Shown here: positions 33,516-42,413 of the stretch, in pieces
Numbering within the stretch: position 1 is the stretch's first letter
Layout: each line of letters opens with the position of its first letter
NCBI GenBank assembly: GCA_033344775.1
Contig: JAWPMT010000005.1
Location: forward strand, 1,471,501 to 1,535,500
Origin: Cytophagales bacterium
Lineage (GTDB): Bacteria > Bacteroidota > Bacteroidia > Cytophagales > Cyclobacteriaceae
Length of the DNA: 64,000 nucleotides
Reading direction: 5' to 3'
Notes under the pieces: generated by a model
Told to the model about the DNA's origin: nothing
The model's database searches: none
Seen by the model: only the letters and a program-made list of their open reading frames with translations
Made by a program: the position numbers and the translations under genes

Positions 33516-34880
33516 TTGAAAAATCAGACCATGATCGTTGAGAAACCCTGGGAAGTCATCAAAGAACAATTGGCGGCTCCAGATCCGGATGAGATCAAGC
33601 TGTTTCTGGAGGAATTGAGATCGGAGGACATTGCCGGTATCATTAGTCACCTGGAGGAAGAGGAACGAGTAAAACTGCTAACTGTGCTTAAACCTGCGGA
33701 GGCAGCAGAATTGATCGATGAAATTCCCTGGCAGCAAGCAGTCAAAATACTGGAGGATCTTGATGCGAAGGAAGCTGCTGTCATCCTGCAGGAGATGCCT
33801 AGCGATGATCAGGCGGACTTTCTTACGGAGCTTGAAACGGAAGAGCAAAATGCGATTCTGGATGAATGGCAACCAGAGGCGCTGGAGGAAGTCAAGAAAT
33901 TGATCCAGTATGATGATCAGACCGCTGGTGGTTTGATGATCACGGAATTCCTGGCTTTTGATGAATCCATGACTGTCGGTGAAGTAGTCAAAAATCTCAG
34001 TGACAATGCCGAGAAGTATGAACGCTACAATCTGCTGTACATTTATGTGACAGCCCATGAGAAGTTTGAAGGTGTCCTGCAAATGCGGGACTTGTTGTTA
34101 CGAAAACAGGACACTCGCTTGTCGGAAATAGTCTTGAGGGATGCAATCACGGTAAATGATGACGATGAGTTAGAAGAACTGATCAGTTTCTTTGATACCC
34201 ACGATTTTTATGGAGTGCCTGTTGTCAATCACAAGCGTGATCTCTTAGGCGTGGTGTTGCGCAAAGACCTCCGCGAGGCGGAAACGGAACAGATCAACTA
34301 TGAGCACCTGGAAACGCAGGGTATCGTCGGTGGTGAGGAACTTAGAACATTGCCGATACTAACCAGAGCGAAACGACGATTGTCCTGGCTAAGTGTTAAC
34401 ATTCTTTTGAATATCGCTGCGGCCAGTGTGATTGCGGTCTATCAGGATACGCTATCGGCAGTCATTGCTATGGCAGTGTTCTTGCCTATCATTTCTGACA
34501 TGAGTGGCTGTTCCGGTAATCAGGCCGTGGCCGTGAGTTTACGTGAGCTCTCACTTGGGGTAATCAAACCTTTCGAGTTGTTGAGGGTATTGTGGCAGGA
34601 AGCTTCTGTTGGTTTGATCAATGGTGTGGTATTGGGAATGCTGATAGGAACGGCAGCCTGGATATGGAAAGGGAATATCTATCTGGGGCTGGTCGTTGGT
34701 GGAGCCTTGGGGATCAATACCCTGATTGCAGTTTCGTTAGGTGGAGCAATCCCTTTGATCTTAAAGCGGTTCAATGTAGATCCGGCGCTGGCCTCTGGTC
34801 CTTTGCTTACCACCGTGACCGATATGTTGGGTTTCTTCCTGGCACTGACTTTTGCCAGTATGATGATGCCGTATTTGTAG
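33516..34880 (+). CDS. mgtE: MgtE-family magnesium transporter
   Basis: This 454-residue protein starts at TTG 33516 or ATG 33531. The N-terminal helical domain (about 10-130, with DIAGIISHLEEEERVKLL and ILQEMPSDDQADFL) is followed by a CBS pair (about 135-260, YDDQTAGGLMITEFLAF and HDFYGVPVVNHKRDLLGVV), a plug helix and five membrane helices (about 285-454). The pore motif DMSGCSGNQAVAVS closely resembles the family's signature. MgtE imports Mg2+ and is gated by Mg2+ binding to the N and CBS domains. The length is normal. Confidence 0.95.
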   Translation: MKNQTMIVEKPWEVIKEQLAAPDPDEIKLFLEELRSEDIAGIISHLEEEERVKLLTVLKPAEAAELIDEIPWQQAVKILEDLDAKEAAVILQEMPSDDQADFLTELETEEQNAILDEWQPEALEEVKKLIQYDDQTAGGLMITEFLAFDESMTVGEVVKNLSDNAEKYERYNLLYIYVTAHEKFEGVLQMRDLLLRKQDTRLSEIVLRDAITVNDDDELEELISFFDTHDFYGVPVVNHKRDLLGVVLRKDLREAETEQINYEHLETQGIVGGEELRTLPILTRAKRRLSWLSVNILLNIAAASVIAVYQDTLSAVIAMAVFLPIISDMSGCSGNQAVAVSLRELSLGVIKPFELLRVLWQEASVGLINGVVLGMLIGTAAWIWKGNIYLGLVVGGALGINTLIAVSLGGAIPLILKRFNVDPALASGPLLTTVTDMLGFFLALTFASMMMPYL

Positions 34881-34949
34881 TTGACATCAGACCAGAACGA
34901 TGAATGATGAGTTCGACGATTTTGTTGTCGCCAGGATGTGACCTAATAA

Positions 34950-35258
34950 ATGGACAAAGGATTTACACTCAAGGAAACCAAGAATTGCAGAAAGTATACC
35001 AAGCATGTATATGAACTGAGTCAACGGATTGATGAGTCTTTTGTCCAGTCCTTCTCTCTATTTGGGAGCTCGGAAGTTACAAACTTTAGCCAGATGCTTC
35101 CTGGGAGCTATGATATGATAAAGATCCGGAACTACGAGTTTTCTTTCGAAATCGCTGCCAGTTTAAATGGACATGACATGATTGTCACCTACCAGAAGAA
35201 AGATCAACCCATCATGGATATGGTAGAGGTTCATTTGAAAGGGTGGATATTTGGTTAG
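34950..35258 (+). CDS. Unknown 102-residue protein
   Basis: This soluble protein (MDKGFTLKETKNCRKYTKHV, later SYDMIKIRNYEFSFEIAASL) was not matched to a family. It follows mgtE on the same strand after 69 bp and is convergent with the next gene, only 6 bp away. The mixed strand/helix character and normal composition support a real gene. Confidence 0.55.
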   Translation: MDKGFTLKETKNCRKYTKHVYELSQRIDESFVQSFSLFGSSEVTNFSQMLPGSYDMIKIRNYEFSFEIAASLNGHDMIVTYQKKDQPIMDMVEVHLKGWIFG

Positions 35259-35264
35259 TTTAGA

Positions 35265-35651
35265 CTATTCCGGCTCTATCCCATCCTTGATCCATTTTTC
35301 AGCTCGATTTTCCCAATCGTGATGTTGGGTGGAATCAATGTACCTCTTTGTTGAATCTTGCTTCCATTCTTTTGATAATCTTCGGGATTGCATTTTGACC
35401 AGTGCACTATCGATAATCGTCGCAGACCGTACAATTCGGGTGACTGTCCATTCCGGGTGTGCACTGAGAATAGCCTGACTTTCCACTGGGAGAGGTTTCA
35501 TGCTGCGCATATCTGCCAATAATCCAAATTGTTGGGGTACCAAATCCAATGTTGTTTTGAATTCATCCTTATAGGCCTGCATCTCCTCCGGACTAATAAA
35601 TCCTTCGAAGGTGAGTTTGATTCCATAACTTTTCACTTCAATCTTGTACAT
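35265..35651 (-). CDS. STAS/SpoIIAA-like small protein
   Basis: The 128-residue protein begins with a beta-rich opening IEVKSYGIKLTFEGFISPEE, followed by helix and strand elements (QFGLLADMRSMKPLPVESQA) and an ending rich in Lys/Trp/His. The order of secondary structure fits SpoIIAA-like (STAS fold) proteins of unknown role common in Bacteroidota. It is a weak family assignment. Confidence 0.5.
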   Translation of the reverse strand: MYKIEVKSYGIKLTFEGFISPEEMQAYKDEFKTTLDLVPQQFGLLADMRSMKPLPVESQAILSAHPEWTVTRIVRSATIIDSALVKMQSRRLSKEWKQDSTKRYIDSTQHHDWENRAEKWIKDGIEPE

Positions 35652-35880
35652 GTCCGATCAGGATTTTTAAACCACGGATGAAATATACATAGAACGTTAG
35701 CAGGATAACCAGATTCATGATTGATTTCGGCTAATAGGACCATATTGTAGGTGAGTCGAAAATTGCAACGGACTTGCCTATTCCTTGCCGAGTACAAGGA
35801 GATAAGCTACTTGATAAATTGCTTTTTCAAATAGACATTGCATAATATCTTAGCGAGGATAGCACTAACCAATACACCAT

Positions 35881-37017
35881 TTGATCAGGTATCTCTCTAT
35901 TTTTTCATTCCTGGCTTTTTCATTTTCTCTGGCTGCTCAGACCGATTCCCTCAAGTCGAAGATTAACTTTAGTGGCGATTTCAGATTTAGGGTTGAACAA
36001 GATTGGGACTCTCGCAAATCAAGTGGAGAGTTCAGAACTGATCGATCAAGGCTGAGGTACAGGATAAGAGCTGGCGTAGTATATCAGCATATTCATCAAA
36101 CCCAGGTTGGTGTCAGATTACGAACCGGTAATCCCAGAAAACAGCAAGACCCTCAACTGACATTAGGTGAAGGGTTCAATGAATTTGGGACTTTACCTAT
36201 CGCATTGGAAAAAGCCTATTTTCAAACAGAATTGGGAAGTTTTAGGATTTGGTTAGGTAAAAACTCATTCTCATTCAAGAAACAAAATGAACTTTTTTGG
36301 AGTGACAATGTATTTCCCGAGGGGATATATCTGAATAAAATAGTTCCTCTGAATGCTGGATGGATAGATCGTTTATCATTTAATGCCGGCCACTTTATCA
36401 TGAATACAAGAGGAGGCAGATTTGAGGATGATAGCTACATGCAAGGGATTCAAATCGTCTCTCAAAATTTCAATGACAGGGTTTCTTTTTGGCCTTCGCT
36501 ATATCTATTTAAAAATATTCAAAACATCCCTGATGGAGCTGAAACCTATCGCTTGAATTATTCAATCCTAAGTATCGGAGGGTATATCAAGTTGAGCAAG
36601 TCACCATTAGTCAAATTAGAAATGGACTGGTACCATAATCTCGAAGACTATAGTGAGAACGATTCCATTCCACAGAATTTTGCGGGGCAAAAGGAAGGCA
36701 TAACCATGGCTGTAAGCTATGGGGAGCTATCGGCTAAGGGTAACTGGCATATTAAGCTTACTTATGCCAATTTGCAGCGCTATTCGGCTTTGGATTTCAT
36801 GGCTCAGAATGATTGGGCTAGATGGGATTATTCTGCTTATGATTCCCCAGATGGCAGATTGACTAATTTTCAGGGTATAGAATTTACAGTAGGGAGAAGC
36901 ATGCATGATAACATCACCCTGAAGATGAAGTACTACAATGTTCAACAATTGGTGGCTCTTGGAGCCTTTAAAGAAAATGGACAAAGAATTCGATTTGACA
37001 TAGACGTAAGATTCTAG
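35881..37017 (+). CDS. Outer-membrane porin-like beta-barrel
   Basis: This 378-residue protein starts with TTG (35881) and has a signal peptide ending AAQ at about 20. The body alternates hydrophobic strands with polar turns, and the last strand ends in Phe (RIRFDIDVRF), as in outer-membrane barrels. Segments such as INFSGDFRFRVEQDWDSRKS and FRTDRSRLRYRIRAGVVY resemble alginate-export/'putative porin' families of Bacteroidota. Transport of a small anionic or sugar ligand is likely, but the substrate is unknown. Confidence 0.78.
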   Translation: MIRYLSIFSFLAFSFSLAAQTDSLKSKINFSGDFRFRVEQDWDSRKSSGEFRTDRSRLRYRIRAGVVYQHIHQTQVGVRLRTGNPRKQQDPQLTLGEGFNEFGTLPIALEKAYFQTELGSFRIWLGKNSFSFKKQNELFWSDNVFPEGIYLNKIVPLNAGWIDRLSFNAGHFIMNTRGGRFEDDSYMQGIQIVSQNFNDRVSFWPSLYLFKNIQNIPDGAETYRLNYSILSIGGYIKLSKSPLVKLEMDWYHNLEDYSENDSIPQNFAGQKEGITMAVSYGELSAKGNWHIKLTYANLQRYSALDFMAQNDWARWDYSAYDSPDGRLTNFQGIEFTVGRSMHDNITLKMKYYNVQQLVALGAFKENGQRIRFDIDVRF

Positions 37018-37068
37018 GTGGTCGGTAAATACTTGAAGAAAGCGAAGAAAGCTGATGCGCTACCCTCG

Positions 37069-37422
37069 CTAGAAGTTGACCTCAGTCGCAAGTTCCAAAT
37101 TGATTTGGAGGATGCCTTCAGTCGCTCCGATGGGCATGTATCTCAGGATGTAGGAAGAGGAATCGCATTCCATGATAAAGACCGTATCTATTTTTCCTGG
37201 TGAAAGTTGCATTTCGTCGATCAGCGATTTGCCATTGAGGTTCCCCTTGATAGAAAGTGATAGGTGGCTGATACTTTCATGAGAAGCAAGCTTAAAACCA
37301 ATAGTATCTGTTCTCGCTTTGGACACATCGTCGATGATGATCTCTCTGTTATACTGATGCCTGCATGCACTAATCATCGTTAAGAAAACGAGCAGTGAAA
37401 TAAGTAGGTAAGTCTTAAACAC
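37069..37422 (-). CDS. Small lipoprotein
   Basis: This 117-residue protein starts with GTG at 37422. The signal peptide ends with a lipobox (LTMISAC, Cys at about 20). The mature part is beta-rich (LSHLSLSIKGNLNGKSLIDE, VFIMECDSSSYILRYM) and was not matched to a family. It is convergent with the porin-like gene. Lipidation is predicted from the motif only. Confidence 0.7.
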   Translation of the reverse strand: MFKTYLLISLLVFLTMISACRHQYNREIIIDDVSKARTDTIGFKLASHESISHLSLSIKGNLNGKSLIDEMQLSPGKIDTVFIMECDSSSYILRYMPIGATEGILQINLELATEVNF

Positions 37423-37678
37423 GTGCTAAGATACTGTGGACATAACACTTGAAAAGGATCTTACAATTATTCGCTGAGCTTGGGATAGTAGCTTCTTGTT
37501 TGAGAGAAATAGGCCAAAATGTACGATTCTAGCCGCACATTTTAGGGTTATAATCCATTTACCCCGTCTCAAAATAAGGGTAAAAAAAGAAGATCATGCC
37601 CACTTCTTTTGCAAAGTGTATTTAGTTTGATTTTCTACCTTTGAATTGAAGCAGTAACACTTTATCATAGAACCTAAG

Positions 37679-37705
37679 AAAGTCGGGACGAAACGTCCCG
37701 ACTTT
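37679..37705. terminator. Strong 12-bp stem-loop
   Basis: AAAGTCGGGACG (37679-37690), loop AAA, CGTCCCGACTTT (37694-37705) is a perfect 12-bp stem. It lies about 90 bp beyond the stop of the aspartic protease gene and probably ends the peptide-export operon on the minus strand; the T-run there is weak. The rest of 37423-37792 shows nothing else apart from AT-rich sequence. Confidence 0.6.
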
Positions 37706-37792
37706 ACCAATAGAACCAGCATCGGTATTACTCCGCCAAACAGAGCATACATCTTAATTATTTACGCGCGTTTAAGTCTGTCAACTTAATTT

Positions 37793-39322
37793 CTAATAGC
37801 TATTGAACAAGTATCTCTTTTTTAAGGAAATGGCTTCTGGGTGTTCTATGAATGTGATTTTTATTGAGTCCTTTCTGAACGCGGCACTTACCAATTCGCA
37901 ATAGTTATCGGCGTTGATTTCATGATCATTCAGGGCTGAGACTTTCCATCCTGGTTCGATACCTGATGATATATAGACATCTTCATCCACACTAGATATT
38001 AACACGTCCATTGAGTCACTTATATCATATGTTAACCCGTAACCTCTGGGATTCATGGATATGGACCTGCTGCTGTCTTTTCTGATGAGAACTTGTTTAT
38101 TCTGATAATCCAACACATAGTCCCACCGCTTCAAAACTTTGTTTCCGAGTAAATTTGCTCTACCAGGTGATATATACCCTGCGACATTCCGCGCTAATAC
38201 GAAATTTTCCTCTGAGGTTTTAACCAAGGGAATCTTGTATCTGTGCAATTCATCTGATTTGTTGCTGAGACTCCTTCCAGCACTTCCAATAACTCTTACT
38301 TTATCTTCTCCGCCAATAGATTCTGGATTTGCGGAAAGTCCAATTCCTCCATTGTAACCTGTATCTAATATAAAAGGCTCTTTTACGCTATTATCCACTT
38401 TTAGCCTTAGTCTAATGTGATGGCTATTCCTGTTTATACTCACATTTAGGGTATCAAATACCTGATCCAAGCTTAAAGACTCAATGTTGTTTGCGATTAC
38501 AATACGTCTATCACTGGAATTAAAATACCATGTGAAATGCTTCATTAAGTCTTTTCCAATAATCCCCTTTATATCGGAATCGCAGTGATTGGGCTTAAAC
38601 CTTACTCCATCAAATTTGAAATTGTTAAAAGTTAATCCTGACATCTTAAATTCTTCGACTTCATATATCCAGGTGAAAAACAAGTGAGATGTAGCGTCAA
38701 GCCCCACAGAAAACCATTTCAGGCCCACGCCAGCTTGTTTATGAAGGGGATCATCAGCATCCATGAAAATGATGTTACTTGCTCCTGTATCTAGGATAAA
38801 AGGGTAAGATTTTCCTTCTATCTCACACCATACTTTAAGGTGGCTACTGTTTGTATATTCAATTGGTAATTCATAGGTCTGAACACTGTTAATATGTTGA
38901 GGATTACCTTGTTGTGAAAAGAAGAACCCAAATACTGTAGCTCCCAGGAAAAAAGTCCACAGTAACGATACTCCTAACCCAGATAGAAAAGCATAGTTCA
39001 AGTATTTGTTGCTGATTATTGTATCCTTCCAAACCTTATACAAGGCAAGGGGAAAAATGAACCATCCGAAGTAGAAGCAAGCCAGCGCAGCAGGGAATTC
39101 CAGAAAGATTGAAAAACTTTTCAAATACTTTCTTAATGGGATCTGCAATAGAAATAAAGTTGTTACTGTGACGTAGCCCCATATCCCAGATAAAACAACA
39201 ATTACTGAGACATTTTTAATAGATGGGATATTAGTTTTTACTTGAAAATAGAAAGAACATAACCCCATAAGAATCAATCCTGTGGCAATCAATGTTCCTT
39301 TAATTAGTCTTTTTCTTTTCAA
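37793..39322 (-). CDS. Membrane-anchored retropepsin-like aspartic protease with PDZ-like end
   Basis: The 509-residue protein has four to five N-terminal membrane helices (about 10-28, 38-60, 72-96, 108-136). Two homologous protease lobes follow, each with a catalytic Asp-Thr-Gly: FILDTGASNIIF (Asp178) and FILDTGYNGGIGL (Asp320). A PDZ-like domain (about 425-500, SSGIEPGWKVSALND) ends the protein. Two retropepsin lobes in one chain would form a complete active site. Related soluble proteins occur in Bacteroidota, but the membrane part is unusual. It is the last gene of the peptide-export operon, so it may process peptides or give immunity; that is inference. Confidence 0.82.
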   Translation of the reverse strand: MKRKRLIKGTLIATGLILMGLCSFYFQVKTNIPSIKNVSVIVVLSGIWGYVTVTTLFLLQIPLRKYLKSFSIFLEFPAALACFYFGWFIFPLALYKVWKDTIISNKYLNYAFLSGLGVSLLWTFFLGATVFGFFFSQQGNPQHINSVQTYELPIEYTNSSHLKVWCEIEGKSYPFILDTGASNIIFMDADDPLHKQAGVGLKWFSVGLDATSHLFFTWIYEVEEFKMSGLTFNNFKFDGVRFKPNHCDSDIKGIIGKDLMKHFTWYFNSSDRRIVIANNIESLSLDQVFDTLNVSINRNSHHIRLRLKVDNSVKEPFILDTGYNGGIGLSANPESIGGEDKVRVIGSAGRSLSNKSDELHRYKIPLVKTSEENFVLARNVAGYISPGRANLLGNKVLKRWDYVLDYQNKQVLIRKDSSRSISMNPRGYGLTYDISDSMDVLISSVDEDVYISSGIEPGWKVSALNDHEINADNYCELVSAAFRKDSIKITFIEHPEAISLKKRYLFNSY

Positions 39323-39355
39323 ACTGGCTCTGTTCTTATTAAAACAAATAAAGGC

Positions 39356-39371
39356 TGGGCCTTTCGGCCCA
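39356..39371 (-). terminator. Stem-loop between peptide gene and protease gene
   Basis: TGGGCC-TTTC-GGCCCA forms a perfect 6-bp stem 12 bp after the last peptide gene. On the minus strand it is followed by CCTTTATTTG, a partial T-run. Such hairpins after bacteriocin precursor genes commonly act as attenuators so that precursors are made in excess over downstream genes. The position fits that. Confidence 0.55.
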
Positions 39372-39382
39372 ATAGCACAAAT

Positions 39383-39619
39383 TTATTCTTCACCACCACT
39401 GGTGCCAGAACCATCTGCATCGCTATCACCTCCATTTTTCAATTCAGAATATCGGTCACCCACCCACATGAATCCTGACATTACACCAGCGGTCACATAA
39501 CCCATGAGATAACCAGCTCCGTAGAACACATCAGCAAATGAAGTTGGATAAGCTGGTATTCCACCATTTCCCCCATCAATAGTCATTTGCTCCGACTTGG
39601 ATAAATCTTGTAAGTACAT
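39383..39619 (-). CDS. Double-glycine-leader peptide precursor B
   Basis: The 78-residue precursor has the leader MYLQDLSKSEQMTIDGG (17 residues, ending Gly-Gly), followed by a core rich in Gly, Tyr, Phe and Met (VFYGAGYLMGYVTAGVMSGF) with GxxxG-like spacing and an acidic Gly/Ser tail (GGDSDADGSGTSGGEE). The leader has the L-S-x2-E-x5-GG pattern recognised by C39 peptidases, and such an ABC exporter is encoded in the same operon. The core resembles a membrane-active helix as in two-peptide class II bacteriocins. Antibacterial activity is not shown. Confidence 0.8.
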   Translation of the reverse strand: MYLQDLSKSEQMTIDGGNGGIPAYPTSFADVFYGAGYLMGYVTAGVMSGFMWVGDRYSELKNGGDSDADGSGTSGGEE

Positions 39620-39643
39620 AATCTTTTGCTTTAAGTTGATTAA

Positions 39644-39874
39644 TTATTCTTCGTCACTTGAAGATGGATGTTGACCAGTGTGCTCAAGGGCCGTTTCTAT
39701 TCCATCGTAAACTCCCTGGAACCAAGAGCCAATGGTATTATTGTAAACATCGGCAACTACATTCCATGCATCTTGAGCGGCCCTGTGCATACCTGGGCCA
39801 AAAATGATCTGACCTCCATTGGTATTTCTCATTTCTGCCTCTGTCAGGATAGTTAAGTTAGAATTCAATTTCAT
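39644..39874 (-). CDS. Double-glycine-leader peptide precursor A
   Basis: The precursor has 76 residues from the ATG at 39874 (MKLNSNLTILTEAEMRNTNGG). The leader ends in Gly-Gly at residue 21 after L-T-x2-E-x5. The core (QIIFGPGMHRAAQDAWNVVA, then DVYNNTIGSWFQGVYDGIET) is aromatic and amphipathic with a polar, acidic tail. A longer frame upstream is not needed. The start overlaps the HTH-leader gene by 17 bp. Together with precursor B it could be a two-component secreted peptide. Confidence 0.8.
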   Translation of the reverse strand: MKLNSNLTILTEAEMRNTNGGQIIFGPGMHRAAQDAWNVVADVYNNTIGSWFQGVYDGIETALEHTGQHPSSSDEE

Positions 39875-40229
39875 AATTAAGGTTTTTAATGAAACAATTT
39901 CCTCCGAAGATAATTTTGCTCCGTACAATAGAAAGTACGGAAGTGATTTTCCCATAATCCCCTCCTGAAATGTTCTTGTACTCTTCCTCAGAAAGCTCTT
40001 CAATCTGAATTTTTAACGGGTATTTTCCATCTAACCTGTAGGTTTTAGCACTTCTATCATAAGTGATACAAGCCCCTTTTGATCTTAATTGATCAATCAT
40101 ATTATAGATCTGAGTTCTGCTGACTCCAATTTTTTCTCCTAGCTCTGAGGGGGAGCCTGTTCTCTCATTTTCCAATAGTTTTTGAAACCGCTTAAGCTTT
40201 CTGGCCTGTTCTAAAAAATGATTGATCAT
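39858..40229 (-). CDS. HTH regulator fused to a double-glycine leader and peptide-like tail
   Basis: The 123-residue protein has an N-terminal HTH_11-type winged helix (about 10-70; GSPSELGEKIGVSRTQIYNM and CITYDRSAKTYRL). From about 77 it reads ELSEEEYKNISGG, which has the same L-[ST]-x2-E-x5-GG pattern and spacing as the two precursors encoded next. A hydrophobic tail follows (KITSVLSIVRSKIIFGGNCF). This is not a normal end for a DNA-binding protein. Cleavage at Gly-Gly by the operon's C39 exporter would release the tail from the regulator. It lies between the exporter gene (18 bp) and precursor A (overlap). The HTH and the leader motif are visible; the mechanism is inference. Confidence 0.82.
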   Translation of the reverse strand: MINHFLEQARKLKRFQKLLENERTGSPSELGEKIGVSRTQIYNMIDQLRSKGACITYDRSAKTYRLDGKYPLKIQIEELSEEEYKNISGGDYGKITSVLSIVRSKIIFGGNCFIKNLNYEIEF

Positions 40230-40247
40230 AGGTTGATTTATTAAGCC

Positions 40248-42413
40248 TTAATTTTCTATCATTTTTTGCGCATGATGCCAATGACTCTTGTAGGTTTCAC
40301 TCTTGGATAGCAAATTATTGTGACTCCCAATTCCAACAATCTTTCCTTTTTCCATATAAATCACTTGATCTGCCATTTCCGCGGCATAAGAACGGTGAGT
40401 AATGGCAATAACCATCTTCCCCGAATTTCTCAGTTTAGTCATGGTATTGATTACCAAATTTTCTGCTCCGTGATCCAGGGCGGATGTAGCTTCGTCAAAT
40501 ATGAGAATGTCCGGCTCATTATAAAGTGCTCGTAGAATCGCCAATCTTTGTCTTTGACCACCCGATAAATTGATTCCATTTTCTCCAAGTAAGCTGTTCA
40601 ATCCACCAGGAAGTTCATGGATAAATTCCATTGCTCCTATTTCCTCAGCTAGTCTCATGATCTTTTTGGTATCGGCATCAAACTTTCCAAGGGCAATATT
40701 TTCAATGACAGTTCCGGCGAATAAGTCAACTTGCTGTGGAACTATCCCTATAATTCTATTGATGCTATCCTTACTGACCGTGGCTAAATCATAATTACCT
40801 ATTGATACTTTTCCCTCATCAATTGGATAAAGCTGCTTGATGATACCAGCTAGAGTAGATTTACCAGAACCACTTTTTCCGACTACAGCAGTTAATTGAC
40901 CTTTCTTGATCACAAGATTCAGGCTTTCAAAAACATTCACTCTGGTGCCATAATTGAAAGTCACTCCTTCAAATATTATATCGCCAATCTCTGCAGATGT
41001 GATATTAATCCGGTTTTCTGCATCATCATTTTCTAAATCCATGATCTCGAAGAGTCTGTCAGCTGCAATTCTTGCATTCTGAAAAGACTTGTTTGCACCA
41101 ATTAGAGAACTTATTGGTCCAGTGAAATAACCGATGATAGCATAAAATGACATCAATTCACCAGGGGTAATGGTTTGATTCAAGACGTGATAAGAACCTA
41201 GCCATAACATTGAAATTGTAAATGTTCTTGATATTACGAATGTTGCGTTTCCAGTAAAAACACCATTCATGCCCGAGGTATATACTGAGGTTAATAGATT
41301 GATAAATCTTGATTCAGTCTTTAAATTGGTATAGTCTTCCATTCCAAAAGACTTAATTGTCTTCACGCTATTTAAAGACTCTACGAGCTGGGCTTCTAGT
41401 TCAGCTGCATGTTCCATTACTCGCCGTTCCACCTTCTTATTTAGTTGGTTGGATATCAAGTAACTCACAATATACAGGGGTATGATCACCAGGACCATTA
41501 AGGCCAATTTCCAGTAGTATGTGAATAACAAACAAAAAGAGAATAGAACAACGAACACGTTGATTAATATGGTAATTCCTACTTCGTTAATGAAGGTTCT
41601 GATTTTTACCGCATCACCAATTCGGCTCATGATCTCTCCAACCCTCATGGTGTCAAAAAAACGCTGAGGTAGAGATAAAATATGCTTGTAATATCCAAGG
41701 ATCAGTTTAGCATCGATGCTCTGGCCTGTTTTGAATATGAAAATAGACTTGTAGACCCGCAGCAAGACTTGTACTACCAACAATCCAAGCATAGCGGCAC
41801 TCATTACGTTCAACAGTCCAGAATTGCCAGTAGGGATAACAAAGTCTACAATTTTCTGAACATATATGGCGGTTGTCAGTCCAATTAGAGTAAAGAAAGT
41901 GGCTCCAACGATAGATTGAATCAAGACAGCTTTATGCGGTTTCAACAAGAACCAAAACCTACTATTGATTGAAATCTTTTGATTTCCCTTTTCAAACTTT
42001 TCGCTAGGAGTTAACAGTACAAGTACTCCTGACCAAATGTTTTGAAACGTCTCAATGGCGTAAATTTCTATTTTGCCGGTCTCAGGGTCCATTACTTTTA
42101 GGCCATTCGTTTTTGAAATTCCGTAAATGACCACATAGTGCTGGATTATTTCTCTCTTCACTACATGTGCAATTACTGGCGTTGGTAATTCCATGAGTGC
42201 TTCTAGATCACCCTTAACACCCTTGGCGGAGAAGCCCATTTTTTCTGCAGCTTCTACCATTCCATAGATATTGGTACCCTTCTGGTCGGTTCCTGCAATT
42301 TGTCTGATTCGGGAAACCGGAAGTTTTAAGTCATAGTATCCGGCTATAGAAGCAAGGCACGAAGCTCCACAATCTGTAATATCTCGCTGTTTTATCAGTG
42401 CTGCTTTCTTCAT
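40248..42413 (-). CDS. Peptidase-C39 ABC transporter (bacteriocin/peptide exporter)
   Basis: The 721-residue protein has an N-terminal C39 cysteine peptidase with catalytic Cys15 (ITDCGASCLAS), His92 (QHYVVIYG) and Asp109 (VMDPETG). A six-helix ABC membrane domain (about 165-450) and an ATPase with Walker A VVGKSGSGKSTLAG, signature LSGGQRQRLA and Walker B ILIFDEATSALD follow. Such exporters remove double-glycine leaders and move the cores across the inner membrane. All catalytic residues are present. The start overlaps the HlyD gene stop by 4 bp. Its substrates are most likely the leader peptides encoded directly downstream. Confidence 0.96.
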   Translation of the reverse strand: MKKAALIKQRDITDCGASCLASIAGYYDLKLPVSRIRQIAGTDQKGTNIYGMVEAAEKMGFSAKGVKGDLEALMELPTPVIAHVVKREIIQHYVVIYGISKTNGLKVMDPETGKIEIYAIETFQNIWSGVLVLLTPSEKFEKGNQKISINSRFWFLLKPHKAVLIQSIVGATFFTLIGLTTAIYVQKIVDFVIPTGNSGLLNVMSAAMLGLLVVQVLLRVYKSIFIFKTGQSIDAKLILGYYKHILSLPQRFFDTMRVGEIMSRIGDAVKIRTFINEVGITILINVFVVLFSFCLLFTYYWKLALMVLVIIPLYIVSYLISNQLNKKVERRVMEHAAELEAQLVESLNSVKTIKSFGMEDYTNLKTESRFINLLTSVYTSGMNGVFTGNATFVISRTFTISMLWLGSYHVLNQTITPGELMSFYAIIGYFTGPISSLIGANKSFQNARIAADRLFEIMDLENDDAENRINITSAEIGDIIFEGVTFNYGTRVNVFESLNLVIKKGQLTAVVGKSGSGKSTLAGIIKQLYPIDEGKVSIGNYDLATVSKDSINRIIGIVPQQVDLFAGTVIENIALGKFDADTKKIMRLAEEIGAMEFIHELPGGLNSLLGENGINLSGGQRQRLAILRALYNEPDILIFDEATSALDHGAENLVINTMTKLRNSGKMVIAITHRSYAAEMADQVIYMEKGKIVGIGSHNNLLSKSETYKSHWHHAQKMIEN

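Noticed and set aside
37018-37203. 61-residue frame directly after the porin-like gene
   Set aside because: It overlaps the lipoprotein gene on the other strand, which has a clear signal peptide and lipobox.
39875-40003. Extended N-terminus of precursor A
   Set aside because: It lies inside the HTH-leader gene in another frame and would bury the double-glycine leader in the middle of the protein.
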